Positions 16,656-24,292 of a DNA stretch of 36,560 bases are shown one piece after another. Positions within the stretch are counted from its first letter, which is position 1. Each line of letters begins with the position of its first letter. Source of the stretch: Flavobacteriales bacterium (lineage in GTDB: Bacteria > Bacteroidota > Bacteroidia > Flavobacteriales_F > PHOS-HE28); NCBI GenBank assembly GCA_017987115.1, contig JAGNUG010000028.1, positions 1 to 36,560 of the forward strand, given 5' to 3'. Under the pieces are notes generated by a model, which was not told the DNA's origin, ran no database searches, and worked only from the letters and a program-made list of their open reading frames with translations. A program made the translations under genes and the position numbers.

Positions 16656-17450
16656 TCAGATCCTTTCGAGGTCGATCAAATAATGATCGGAATATCGGGA
16701 TGCCCATTTCCAGTGTGCGGCATAACGGTCCAGTTTGGCCAGATTATCCAGCGTTCCCGGTTTCTCCAACAAGCGAGGTTCTATGGATAGCGGTGGAACG
16801 AAAAATCCAATTGGGGCAAGCCGCACTAACCTGAACCGGTGTGCAAATGCTGTTTCGAGCGTTTTCGGAGAATGGAACCAATTGGCCACTCCTGTGCCGC
16901 TAAGTCCATTCCAGATCGGGTCCTGTCTACCTCTTGCAAAGGCTTTTCCGAAACGACCATGTGTAAAATGATGCACTGTTTCTGAAAGACAACGATCCGG
17001 CATGACGACAGCAATGAACCGGCCACCTGGTTTAAGGCTATCTGCAATGGGGTCCACCAAATATTTCAAGTGATCCAGATCCACAGTATTCAACCCACCA
17101 GCACCACTGAGCACAAGGTCGAAGCTGAAGGGCCATTGCCGATCTTCCAGATCATCGAGGTCCAGTTGTTCATGTACGATCCTGTCCTCAACACCCATTT
17201 GCCGCGCACGCTCGCGCGCCCGGCTTAGCATAACGGGACTCATGTCCGTAGCAATTACACGGTGACCATTTCGCGCCAGATGGATCGATTCCTTCCCCGT
17301 TCCACAATTCAATTCCAACACATCCATTCCTGGTATGCGTAGCAAGTGATCCAAGTGGTCCCATAGCAAACGGCGTTGCGCCATGGCTACACGGCTCACG
17401 GTGTACTCGCGATCGAATGCTGAAGGAGCAGGACGAAGTGAAAATGCCAT
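16656..17450 (-). CDS. Class I SAM-dependent methyltransferase
   Basis: A 264-residue cytoplasmic methyltransferase. The SAM-binding motif I is VLELNCGTGKES (44-55), followed by acidic motif II ATDMSPVMLSRARERA and a post-II region with FDLVLSGAGGLNTV. LKPGGRFIAVVM is the usual motif near strand 5. The ATG at 17450 is preferred to a TTG six codons upstream. The substrate cannot be deduced: it could act on a small molecule, lipid or protein. It stands alone, 158 bases downstream of rpe, with its own possible -7 box, so the context gives no pathway. Confidence 0.85.
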   Translation of the reverse strand: MAFSLRPAPSAFDREYTVSRVAMAQRRLLWDHLDHLLRIPGMDVLELNCGTGKESIHLARNGHRVIATDMSPVMLSRARERARQMGVEDRIVHEQLDLDDLEDRQWPFSFDLVLSGAGGLNTVDLDHLKYLVDPIADSLKPGGRFIAVVMPDRCLSETVHHFTHGRFGKAFARGRQDPIWNGLSGTGVANWFHSPKTLETAFAHRFRLVRLAPIGFFVPPLSIEPRLLEKPGTLDNLAKLDRYAAHWKWASRYSDHYLIDLERI

Positions 17451-17483
17451 AATAAACAACGTGTTCAACGGAACTTAATAATA

Positions 17484-17491
17484 CAAAGTTA
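17484..17491 (-). promoter_or_regulatory. -7 box TAACTTTG for the methyltransferase
   Basis: A perfect TAnnTTTG box on the minus strand, 33 bases before the ATG at 17450. A TTTG lies 24 bases further upstream, slightly too far for an ideal -33 element. Confidence 0.4.
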
Positions 17492-17608
17492 GGATCCTTG
17501 AACCCGGAATGCAGGCAAAATGCACTACTTATCCAGTGTTCCTGCGGGATAACGTTCACTGAACAGGTTTAGTTCGTACCAACGAACATGAACATACCAA
17601 GAAGGTAG

Positions 17609-18256
17609 CTAACCCATCATTCCTACTATGGCTGCTAAGGGATCGTTCGTTCCGAAAACACTGTTTCCAGCTACGAGCACATCCACACCGTGATCAACCA
17701 GTTGGCGATAATTGCCTGCACTGACTCCACCGTCCACTTCGATCAATGCGTTGGATCCTTTTTGTTCTATCAGATCACGTAATCGATCCAATTTGGTGTA
17801 AGTGTTCTCAATGAACTTTTGTCCCCCGAATCCCGGGTTCACGCTCATGATCAGCACAAGGTCAAGATCAGCGATAATATCCTCCAATGAACCAATTGGC
17901 GTATGTGGGTTCAACGATACGCCTGCTTTCATACCTGTAGCTTTTATCGCTTGCACGGTCCTATGCAAATGGGTGCAAGCCTCTACATGTACCGTCAGAA
18001 CATCGGCACCGGCATCCTTGAACGCGGATATGTAACGGTCCGGGTCCATGATCATCAAGTGCGTATCGAATACTTTTTTGGTCAATGGCCGAATAGCTTT
18101 GACAATGGCAGGGCCAAAGCTGATGTTGGGAACGAACAGGCCATCCATTACGTCCAAATGCAACCATTGCGCCTGGCTTTCGTCAACCAGTCGAACAGCG
18201 TTGTGAAGATCGGTGAAGTCCGCAGCGAGGAGTGAAGGGGCTATGATGTGTGCCAT
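17609..18256 (-). CDS. rpe: Ribulose-phosphate 3-epimerase
   Basis: Rpe interconverts ribulose 5-phosphate and xylulose 5-phosphate in the pentose phosphate pathway. The 215-residue TIM barrel has every family block: APSLLAADF (5-13), HLDVMDGLFVPNISFG with metal ligands, HLMIMDP, HVEAC, MSVNPGFGGQKFI and EVDGGVSAGN. The length is normal. The ATG is preceded by a TACCTTCG box at 6 bases. The terminator of upstream rpoD lies immediately before that box, so rpe is a separate unit. Confidence 0.97.
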   Translation of the reverse strand: MAHIIAPSLLAADFTDLHNAVRLVDESQAQWLHLDVMDGLFVPNISFGPAIVKAIRPLTKKVFDTHLMIMDPDRYISAFKDAGADVLTVHVEACTHLHRTVQAIKATGMKAGVSLNPHTPIGSLEDIIADLDLVLIMSVNPGFGGQKFIENTYTKLDRLRDLIEQKGSNALIEVDGGVSAGNYRQLVDHGVDVLVAGNSVFGTNDPLAAIVGMMG

Positions 18257-18262
18257 TGGCAG

Positions 18263-18270
18263 CGAAGGTA
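18263..18270 (-). promoter_or_regulatory. -7-like box TACCTTCG for rpe
   Basis: TACCTTCG lies 6 bases before the rpe ATG and directly downstream of the rpoD terminator, as expected for an independent short-leader promoter. Confidence 0.4.
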
Positions 18271-18275
18271 GAACA

Positions 18276-18305
18276 ACAAAAAGGGCCGCACATCGGCGAC
18301 CCTTT
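18276..18305 (-). terminator. Intrinsic terminator after rpoD
   Basis: On the minus strand AAAGGGTCGC (18305-18296) pairs with GCGGCCCTTT (18289-18280) with one mismatch, followed by TTTTGTTGTT. It is placed 22 bases past the rpoD stop. Confidence 0.8.
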
Positions 18306-18327
18306 CAAAAAATATTCATGCAGTTGA

Positions 18328-19194
18328 TCACCCCAAATAGGCTTTGAGGACCACACTCCGGCTTGTCTGTTTCATGCGGCGAATTGCCTTTTCCTTGATC
18401 TGGCGTACACGCTCACGGGTCAGGTCGAATTTCTGACCGACTTCTTCCAAAGTATGCGGTTGGTTCCCGTTCAATCCGAAGTACAGACGGATAACATCTG
18501 CTTCCCTTCCGGCAAGAACAGCAAGTGAACGTTCGATCTCCACTTTCAGGCTGTCGGTCATCAATGTTTCCAGTGGACTTGGTGCATCGTCGTTCTGCAT
18601 TACATCGATCATCGTACCGCTGTCATCCCCAGCGCGCAAGGGTGCATCCATACTGACGTGTCGCCCCATATTGTTCAGGCTCACTTTTACCTCTTCCAGT
18701 GTCATCTCCAGCAATTCAGCTAGTTCAACTGCGGTAGGGGGGCGTTCATGTTCCTGCTCCAACTTGGCGAATGCTTTGTTGATCTTGTTGATCGATCCGA
18801 TCTTGTTCAACGGTAAACGAACGATGCGCGCTTGCTCAGCTAAACTCTGGAGGATCTGTTGACGGATCCACCAAACGGCGTAACTGATGAATTTGAATCC
18901 ACGGGTCTCGTCGAATCGTCCTGCAGCTTTTATCAAGCCGAGGTTTCCTTCGCTAATGAGGTCGGGTAACGTAAGGCCTTGACCTTGATACTGCTTCGCA
19001 ACGGATACGACGAAGCGCAGGTTGGCAGTAGCCAATTGTTCCAGCGCGTCCTGATCGCCTAGTTTGATCTTTCGGGCAAGTTCCACTTCGTCCTGCGCGG
19101 TGATCAACTTCACTTTTCCGATCTCCTGAAGGTACTTATCCAGAGAAGGAGTATCCCTGTTCGTCACCTGTTTGGTGATCTTTAACTGCCGCAT
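18328..19194 (-). CDS. rpoD: Primary RNA polymerase sigma factor (short Bacteroidota form)
   Basis: The housekeeping sigma factor, which directs RNA polymerase to TTG/TAnnTTTG promoters in Bacteroidota. The 288 residues have region 1.2 ([15 protein letters not shown]), region 2 ([34 protein letters not shown]), region 3 and region 4 with the helix-turn-helix ([19 protein letters not shown]). Region 1.1 of proteobacterial RpoD is absent, as is normal in this phylum. The ATG at 19194 gives the family's usual [14 protein letters not shown] start. An in-frame ATG at 19203 would add three residues. A strong terminator follows. Confidence 0.96.
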   Translation of the reverse strand: MRQLKITKQVTNRDTPSLDKYLQEIGKVKLITAQDEVELARKIKLGDQDALEQLATANLRFVVSVAKQYQGQGLTLPDLISEGNLGLIKAAGRFDETRGFKFISYAVWWIRQQILQSLAEQARIVRLPLNKIGSINKINKAFAKLEQEHERPPTAVELAELLEMTLEEVKVSLNNMGRHVSMDAPLRAGDDSGTMIDVMQNDDAPSPLETLMTDSLKVEIERSLAVLAGREADVIRLYFGLNGNQPHTLEEVGQKFDLTRERVRQIKEKAIRRMKQTSRSVVLKAYLG

Positions 19195-19332
19195 TCTTGC
19201 CATTTCACACTTTTTCTGTTACGAAGAGTGGTCTTTGAACGCTGGCAAATGGGTTTAGGTTACCGATCCGTTGAAGTTGGTGGATATTGTGGACAAGCGT
19301 TGTTACATAAGCACTACCTATGGTCACCAAAT

Positions 19333-19362
19333 AAAAAGACCGCCCGATAACGGCGGCCTTTT
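19333..19362 (-). terminator. Intrinsic terminator after pnp
   Basis: On the minus strand AAGGCCGCC pairs with GGCGGTCTT (one mismatch) around a 7-base loop, followed by TTTATT. It lies between the pnp stop and rpoD. The remainder of the 19195-19432 gap shows no gene or clear promoter box. Confidence 0.8.
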
Positions 19363-19432
19363 CAATGAATTGGAAATTCTCAACGTTGCGGACCGTAGCT
19401 CATTCAAGCAACTATGGACCCACAGCAGTCAA

Positions 19433-21652
19433 TTAGTCCCGACGTGGTCCACGCTCACGGAACTCACGTCGCGGACGGTCACTGCGCTCACGACGTTCTC
19501 CGTCCATAGCAGGTTCACGTTCCACATATCCCTCGGGCTTCGGCAGCAATGCACGGCGGCTCAATTTCAACTTGCCACTGCGTGGGTCTTTTCCGGTCAC
19601 TTGGAATTCGACGATCTCGCCTTCCTTCAGCACATCTTCAACGCGCTCGATCCGTTTCCAGTCGAGTTCGCTAACGTGCAATAGGCCATCAACGCCCGGC
19701 AATACTTCAACGAACGCCCCGTAAGGCATGATCGTTTTTACCTTGCCTTTGTAGGTGGCACCAACTTCTGCTTGAGGAGGATTTGCGATCGCGTTCACAC
19801 GTGCAAGAGCGGCATCAATGCTCGCTTTGTTCTCGCTCATGATCTCAACTATACCACGACCATCAACTTCATCAATGCTGATGTGCGCACCAGTCTCCGC
19901 TTGTATCTCCTGGATCACACGACCACCGGGTCCAATAACGGCGCCGATGCTCTCTTTCGGGATCTCAATGGTGATGATCCGAGGTGCATGGTCCTTGTAA
20001 TCCGCGCGTGGCGCATCCAAGGTCTTCATCATTTCACCAAGGATGTGCAAACGTCCTTGACGGGCTTGCTCCAATGCTTGTGCCAACACTTCGTATGGAA
20101 GTCCATCCACCTTCATGTCCATTTGGGTAGCAGTGATCCCTTTGGATGTACCACAGATCTTGAAATCCATGTCACCTAGGAAATCCTCGTCACCAAGAAT
20201 ATCACTTAGGATCGCGTGGCGGGTACCATCGCTGATCATACCCATTGCAATACCGCTCACAGGTGCTTTGATCTTTACGCCGGCATCCATCAATGCGAGG
20301 GTTCCGCTGCAAACGGTAGCCATGGAGCTGGAACCGTTGCTTTCCAGAATATCGCAGTTCAAACGAATGGTGTACGGGTTTGCAGGTGCAGCTGGAATAA
20401 CAGGCTTCAAGGCGCGAAGCGCCAAGTTGCCATGTCCAACTTCGCGACGACCTGGTCCACGGATCGGCTTTACTTCTCCTGTGCTGAAGCTAGGGAAGTT
20501 GTAGTGTAGCATGAAGCTCTCACTGCTTTTCTTCGTTGCGCTATCAATGGTCTGTTCGTCCATTGAGCTTCCTAAGGTCAGTAGGTTGATCGCCTGTGTT
20601 TCACCTCGTGTGAAGATCGCGCTACCATGTGTTCCGGGTAGAACATCCACTTCGCTCCAGATCGGGCGGATCTGATCGGTCTTACGACCATCCAATCGCT
20701 TGCCATGATCAAGGCAAACGTTACGTACAGCTTTTTTCTGGGTCTTTTTGAAGAAGCGACCGAGCATCGCCTTGTCCGTCTTTTCCTCGTCGCTCAAGGT
20801 GGCCAAGCACTCTTCCTTAATTGCAGCGAACTTGTCCATACGCGCTTCTTTCGCACTAGGCTCCATGGCAAAGTCATAGTACTTCTGGTAGCAGAAGTCC
20901 ATGATCTTTTTCCCGATCGCCTCGTCGTTGTTCTCGTGGTTATATGTACGCTTGGTCTGGCTTTTCGGAACCATGGCGCTCAATTCCTCAAGGGCCACAC
21001 ATTGCTTTTTGATGGCATCATGGGCCAACTTGATCGCCTCGATCATGTCGGACTCCTGCACCTCGTTCATTTCACCTTCTACCATGAGTATATCGCTCTT
21101 GGTGCCGGCAACGATCAGGTCCATATCCACGCCTTCCATCTCTGAGTGCTTGGGGTTCAGTACCATTTTCCCATTCATCCGTGCAACACGAACCTCTGAA
21201 ACAGGTCCACCGAACGGAATATCGCTGACCGCCAACGCTGCGGAAGCAGCAAGACAGGCCAATGCATCGGACTGGTTGTCCTTATCGGTGCTCATTAGGG
21301 AGATCACGACCTGTGTATCGCCATGGAAATCATCCGGGAATAGGGGACGTAGTGCGCGGTCCACCAAGCGGCTGGTCAATACTTCATGGTCGCTAGGCCG
21401 TGCCTCACGCTTGAAGAAGCCTCCAGGAAATCGTCCTGCAGCGCTGAATTTTTCACGGTATTCCACCTGCAATGGCAGAAAATCAATACCCTCACGGGCT
21501 TCCTTGGTAGCCACAACGGTGGCCAATAGGATCGTATCACCTGAACGCACCGTAACGGCGCCATCCGCTTGTTTGGCCAACACGCCTGTTTCAATGGTTA
21601 TGACCTTGCCATCGCCCATGTCGATGGTCTTTGTAATTGCTTGTGGTTTCAT
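19433..21652 (-). CDS. pnp: Polyribonucleotide nucleotidyltransferase (PNPase)
   Basis: PNPase degrades RNA 3' to 5' by phosphorolysis, usually within a degradosome. The 739 residues contain two RNase PH domains ([20 protein letters not shown] near 85; the second with [18 protein letters not shown] and [11 protein letters not shown]), then a KH domain ([16 protein letters not shown]), an S1 domain ([20 protein letters not shown]) and an Arg-rich tail likely to bind RNA or partners. The ATG at 21652 is chosen because it follows a purine-rich AAGAGGAACAAGAAG stretch and gives the usual [15 protein letters not shown] start. Upstream non-ATG starts run into the leader hairpin. rpsO lies upstream, as in many bacteria. 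Confidence 0.97.
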   Translation of the reverse strand: MKPQAITKTIDMGDGKVITIETGVLAKQADGAVTVRSGDTILLATVVATKEAREGIDFLPLQVEYREKFSAAGRFPGGFFKREARPSDHEVLTSRLVDRALRPLFPDDFHGDTQVVISLMSTDKDNQSDALACLAASAALAVSDIPFGGPVSEVRVARMNGKMVLNPKHSEMEGVDMDLIVAGTKSDILMVEGEMNEVQESDMIEAIKLAHDAIKKQCVALEELSAMVPKSQTKRTYNHENNDEAIGKKIMDFCYQKYYDFAMEPSAKEARMDKFAAIKEECLATLSDEEKTDKAMLGRFFKKTQKKAVRNVCLDHGKRLDGRKTDQIRPIWSEVDVLPGTHGSAIFTRGETQAINLLTLGSSMDEQTIDSATKKSSESFMLHYNFPSFSTGEVKPIRGPGRREVGHGNLALRALKPVIPAAPANPYTIRLNCDILESNGSSSMATVCSGTLALMDAGVKIKAPVSGIAMGMISDGTRHAILSDILGDEDFLGDMDFKICGTSKGITATQMDMKVDGLPYEVLAQALEQARQGRLHILGEMMKTLDAPRADYKDHAPRIITIEIPKESIGAVIGPGGRVIQEIQAETGAHISIDEVDGRGIVEIMSENKASIDAALARVNAIANPPQAEVGATYKGKVKTIMPYGAFVEVLPGVDGLLHVSELDWKRIERVEDVLKEGEIVEFQVTGKDPRSGKLKLSRRALLPKPEGYVEREPAMDGERRERSDRPRREFRERGPRRD

Positions 21653-21686
21653 CTTCTTGTTCCTCTTAACATCTTTCCGGACTGTC

Positions 21687-21708
21687 ATTCCGGTCAACGA
21701 GCCGGAAT
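21687..21708 (-). promoter_or_regulatory. Leader hairpin upstream of pnp
   Basis: A 7-bp perfect inverted repeat ATTCCGG / CCGGAAT with an 8-base loop lies 35 bases before the pnp ATG and lacks a U tract. Its position resembles the RNase III-cut leader hairpin through which E. coli pnp autoregulates. The function here is inference. Confidence 0.35.
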
Positions 21709-21740
21709 CCCGTTGCCTTAGTGGCTGAATAGCCTATATG

Positions 21741-21771
21741 AAAAAAGGGCGATCGTTGTCCACGACCGCCC
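21741..21771 (-). terminator. Strong intrinsic terminator between rpsO and pnp
   Basis: On the minus strand GGGCGGTCGT pairs with ACGATCGCCC over 10 bp (one G-U) around a 5-base loop, followed by six T. It lies 60 bases past the rpsO stop. Readthrough or a separate promoter must supply pnp. Confidence 0.88.
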
Positions 21772-21831
21772 CCTCAATTCGATCAATATGTTCCAGCCTT
21801 TGCAGCCAGTAAAGCGGCCGCAGGCATGGCC

Positions 21832-22101
21832 TTACTTACGCAGGCCGAGTTTGGCGATGATCGCGCGGTAACGCTCGATATCGTACATCTTCAGGTAATT
21901 AAGCAATTGCTTGCGCTTACCTACCAAGGACATCAAGGCTTTTGTTGTGCCGTGGTCCTTTTTATTGGTTTTCAAATGCCCTGTGAGGTGATTGATGCGT
22001 GTTGTGAACAACGCGATCTGGCTTTCAGAAACACCGGTATTCTTGTCGGAACCCCCGTGTTGCTTGAATATTTCCCTCTTGGCTTCGGTAGTTGGATACA
22101 T
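21832..22101 (-). CDS. rpsO: 30S ribosomal protein S15
   Basis: S15 binds 16S rRNA early in 30S assembly. The 89-residue product has the family's exact usual length and blocks: KREIFKQHGGSDKNTGVSE, QIALFTTRINHLTGHLK, DHGTTKALMSLVGKRKQLL and YLKMYDIERYRAIIAKLGLR. The ATG at 22101 gives MYPTTEAKRE. The longer upstream frame is not homologous. It has its own well-formed promoter and is followed by a strong terminator before pnp. Confidence 0.98.
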   Translation of the reverse strand: MYPTTEAKREIFKQHGGSDKNTGVSESQIALFTTRINHLTGHLKTNKKDHGTTKALMSLVGKRKQLLNYLKMYDIERYRAIIAKLGLRK

Positions 22102-22122
22102 CTTATTTTTGGTAACGGACGG

Positions 22123-22151
22123 CAAAGATAGGGATATTACGGATCCCACAA
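22123..22151 (-). promoter_or_regulatory. rpsO promoter (TTG-N18-TATCTTTG)
   Basis: On the minus strand TTG (22151-22149), an 18-base spacer and TATCTTTG (22130-22123) form the best Bacteroidota-type promoter in the window. It lies between the accD stop and the rpsO start, giving a leader of about 17-20 bases. Confidence 0.65.
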
Positions 22152-22166
22152 GGTCCAGTTGATTAT

Positions 22167-23012
22167 TTACCCTTTAAGCAGGGAGAAGGTCTTTCCTAAA
22201 AAGCTTTTCAGATCCTTGCGGTGAACGATCTTATCCAGGAATCCATGCTCTTGCACGAATTCACTGGTCTGGAACCCTTCGGGAAGATCGCGGCCTATGG
22301 TTTCTCGTACAACACGCGGCCCAGCAAAGGCCACTAAGGCTTTTGGTTCAGCAATGTTCATATCGCCCAACATGGCAAAACTGGCCGTTACACCGCCGGT
22401 CGTAGGGTCGGTGATCACGCTGATATACGGTAGTTTCTTCTTTGCCAGTTGGGAAAGCTTGGCGCTGGTCTTGGCCATTTGCATCAGGCTATAACCGGCT
22501 TCCATCATGCGGGCACCACCGCTTTTACTGATAATGACCAAGGGGCATTTCCGTTTCATGGCCAGATCAGCTGCCATAGCGATCTTTTCACCTACCACAC
22601 TACCCATGCTCCCACCGATAAAGCGGAAATCCATGCAGGCAATGACCACGGTATGTTTGTCCAACTTGCCTTCAGCAGCGCGTATCGCATCATTCAGGCC
22701 AGTATCCGCACGGCTCTTAAGCAACCGGTCCGTGTATTTCTTGGTATCCTCGAATTGTAGCGGATCACCAGCTACAAGGTCTCTACCGAACTCGGTGAAT
22801 TTGTGATCATCGAACAGGATCGCGAAATATTCTTCGCTACCGATCTTCTCGTGATGCTCGCACTTGCTACACACCCAGAGGTTGTTCTCGTGCTCTTCAG
22901 AGGTCATTACCTCCTTGCATTCCGTACACTTATACCAAAGACCTTCAGGGGTTTCCTTCTTTTCTTCGGTACTGGTAGTAATGCCTTGCTTAACGCGTGT
23001 GAACCAACCCAT
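22167..23012 (-). CDS. accD: Acetyl-CoA carboxylase carboxyltransferase subunit beta
   Basis: AccD with AccA transfers carboxylate from biotin to acetyl-CoA, giving malonyl-CoA for fatty-acid synthesis. The 281 residues start with the zinc ribbon (Cys29, Cys32, Cys48, Cys51 in CTEC and CSKC), followed by the crotonase-fold domain (DFRFIGGSMGSVVGEKI, ISKSGGARMMEAGYSLMQMAK, SVITDPTTGGVTASFAMLGD). The length is normal. It precedes rpsO by 65 bases, but rpsO has its own promoter. Confidence 0.97.
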   Translation of the reverse strand: MGWFTRVKQGITTSTEEKKETPEGLWYKCTECKEVMTSEEHENNLWVCSKCEHHEKIGSEEYFAILFDDHKFTEFGRDLVAGDPLQFEDTKKYTDRLLKSRADTGLNDAIRAAEGKLDKHTVVIACMDFRFIGGSMGSVVGEKIAMAADLAMKRKCPLVIISKSGGARMMEAGYSLMQMAKTSAKLSQLAKKKLPYISVITDPTTGGVTASFAMLGDMNIAEPKALVAFAGPRVVRETIGRDLPEGFQTSEFVQEHGFLDKIVHRKDLKSFLGKTFSLLKG

Positions 23013-23031
23013 ATTGAACTGTTCGGAGGTA

Positions 23032-23039
23032 CGAAGGTA
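23032..23039 (-). promoter_or_regulatory. -7-like box TACCTTCG for accD
   Basis: TACCTTCG ends 19 bases before the accD ATG, one change from TAnnTTTG. Confidence 0.35.
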
Positions 23040-23103
23040 TTCTGACTAAATTAAAGAAGTTCTTTCGTTGAGTTCCACGGGTGCACAATGTATCGATCAC
23101 TGG

Positions 23104-23131
23104 ATAAAATGACCAGTTGAACGAACCGGTC
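23104..23131 (-). terminator. Terminator after the aldolase gene
   Basis: On the minus strand GACCGGTT pairs with AACTGGTC (one mismatch) around CGTTC, followed by ATTTTAT. It lies 10 bases past the aldolase stop. The U tract is weak. Confidence 0.5.
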
Positions 23132-23141
23132 AAAGTAGCTC

Positions 23142-24212
23142 TTACGCTACAGTGATCTTCTTATCAGCGTACACGTCCTGAATAGCGTTCAACAATTGGA
23201 TGCCTTCTTTCAACGGGCGTTGGAATGCTTTACGCCCACTGATCAAGCCTTGGCCACCAGCGCGTTTGTTGATCACGGCTGTCCGTACCGCTTCGGCCAT
23301 ATCACTGGCTCCGCTGCTTGCTCCTCCGCTATTGATCAAGCCAATACGGCCCATGTAGCAATTTGCCACTTGGTACCGGCACAGGTCGATCGGGTGATCC
23401 GTAGTTAGTTCGCTATACACTTTCGGGTGCGTTTTTCCGTAACCTTTCAATGCGTTGTAACCACCATTGGTCTCTGGCAGTTTTTGTTTGATGATGTCGG
23501 CTTGGATGGTAACTCCCAAATGGTTGGCTTGGCCCGTAAGGTCCGCTGCGGTGTGGTAGTCCTTACCATCCACCTTGAAACCGCTGTTGCGGATATAGCA
23601 CCAAAGGATCGTGGCCATGCCTAGCTCGTGTGCATATTCGAACGCTTCTGCGATCTCGGTGATCTGGCGAGTGCTTTCTTCACTGCCGAAGTAGATCGTA
23701 GCGCCTACTGCAACAGCGCCCATATCCCAAGCCGCCTTCACGTCACCGAATAGCACTTGGTCGAATTTGTTGGGATAGGTCATGAGTTCATTGTGATTGA
23801 TCTTCACGATGAACGGGATCTTATGTGCGAATTTGCGGGAGTTGGCAGCTAGAACGCCATAGGTTGAGGCCACGGCATTGCAACCACCTTCATAGGCTAG
23901 CTTCACAATGTTCTCGGGATCGAAATAGGCCGGATTCGGAGCGAAACTGGCCCCTGCGCTATGCTCAATGCCTTGGTCCACGGGTAAAATGCTCACATAT
24001 CCTGTATTCGCCAAGCGACCATTTCCATAGAGAGCCTGCATGCTGCGCAGGACCTGTGGGTTACGGTTGGTCAAAGCAAAACTGCGATCAACGAAATCCG
24101 CACCGGGCAGGTGCAACATTCCTTTATCAATGGCCTCACACTTGTGGTCCAACAACGACTTGGCCTCATTGCCCAACAGTTCCTCAATATTACCGGTCTT
24201 CAACTTTTCCAT
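23142..24212 (-). CDS. fbaB: Class I fructose-bisphosphate aldolase (FbaB/DhnA type)
   Basis: This enzyme cleaves fructose 1,6-bisphosphate to glyceraldehyde 3-phosphate and dihydroxyacetone phosphate by a Schiff-base mechanism. The 356 residues match the bacterial FbaB family end to end: [15 protein letters not shown] (76-90), [16 protein letters not shown] (137-152), [17 protein letters not shown] with the probable Schiff-base Lys242, [17 protein letters not shown] and [17 protein letters not shown]. The family does not need the divalent metal of class II aldolases. With pfkA in the same window it covers two consecutive glycolytic steps, though the genes are 16 kb apart. A TAGATTTG box lies 28 bases upstream. 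Confidence 0.95.
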   Translation of the reverse strand: MEKLKTGNIEELLGNEAKSLLDHKCEAIDKGMLHLPGADFVDRSFALTNRNPQVLRSMQALYGNGRLANTGYVSILPVDQGIEHSAGASFAPNPAYFDPENIVKLAYEGGCNAVASTYGVLAANSRKFAHKIPFIVKINHNELMTYPNKFDQVLFGDVKAAWDMGAVAVGATIYFGSEESTRQITEIAEAFEYAHELGMATILWCYIRNSGFKVDGKDYHTAADLTGQANHLGVTIQADIIKQKLPETNGGYNALKGYGKTHPKVYSELTTDHPIDLCRYQVANCYMGRIGLINSGGASSGASDMAEAVRTAVINKRAGGQGLISGRKAFQRPLKEGIQLLNAIQDVYADKKITVA

Positions 24213-24240
24213 ACAAGTGATGCGTTTTTCTTTAGCGCGG

Positions 24241-24248
24241 CAAATCTA
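24241..24248 (-). promoter_or_regulatory. -7 box TAGATTTG for the aldolase
   Basis: A perfect TAnnTTTG box on the minus strand, 28 bases before the ATG. No clear -33 TTG is seen. Confidence 0.45.
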
Positions 24249-24292
24249 ATCAAAGGGTTGGGTGGATGTAAAGGATAGTTGCTTTGTTCCGA

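Noticed and set aside
17572-17587. Hairpin GTTCGT-ACCA-ACGAAC downstream of rpe
   Set aside because: The stem is only 6 bp and no U tract follows on the minus strand, so it was not listed as a terminator.
20901-21728. A 275-codon plus-strand open frame opposite pnp
   Set aside because: pnp is unmistakable on the other strand, and the antisense translation shows no recognisable domain.
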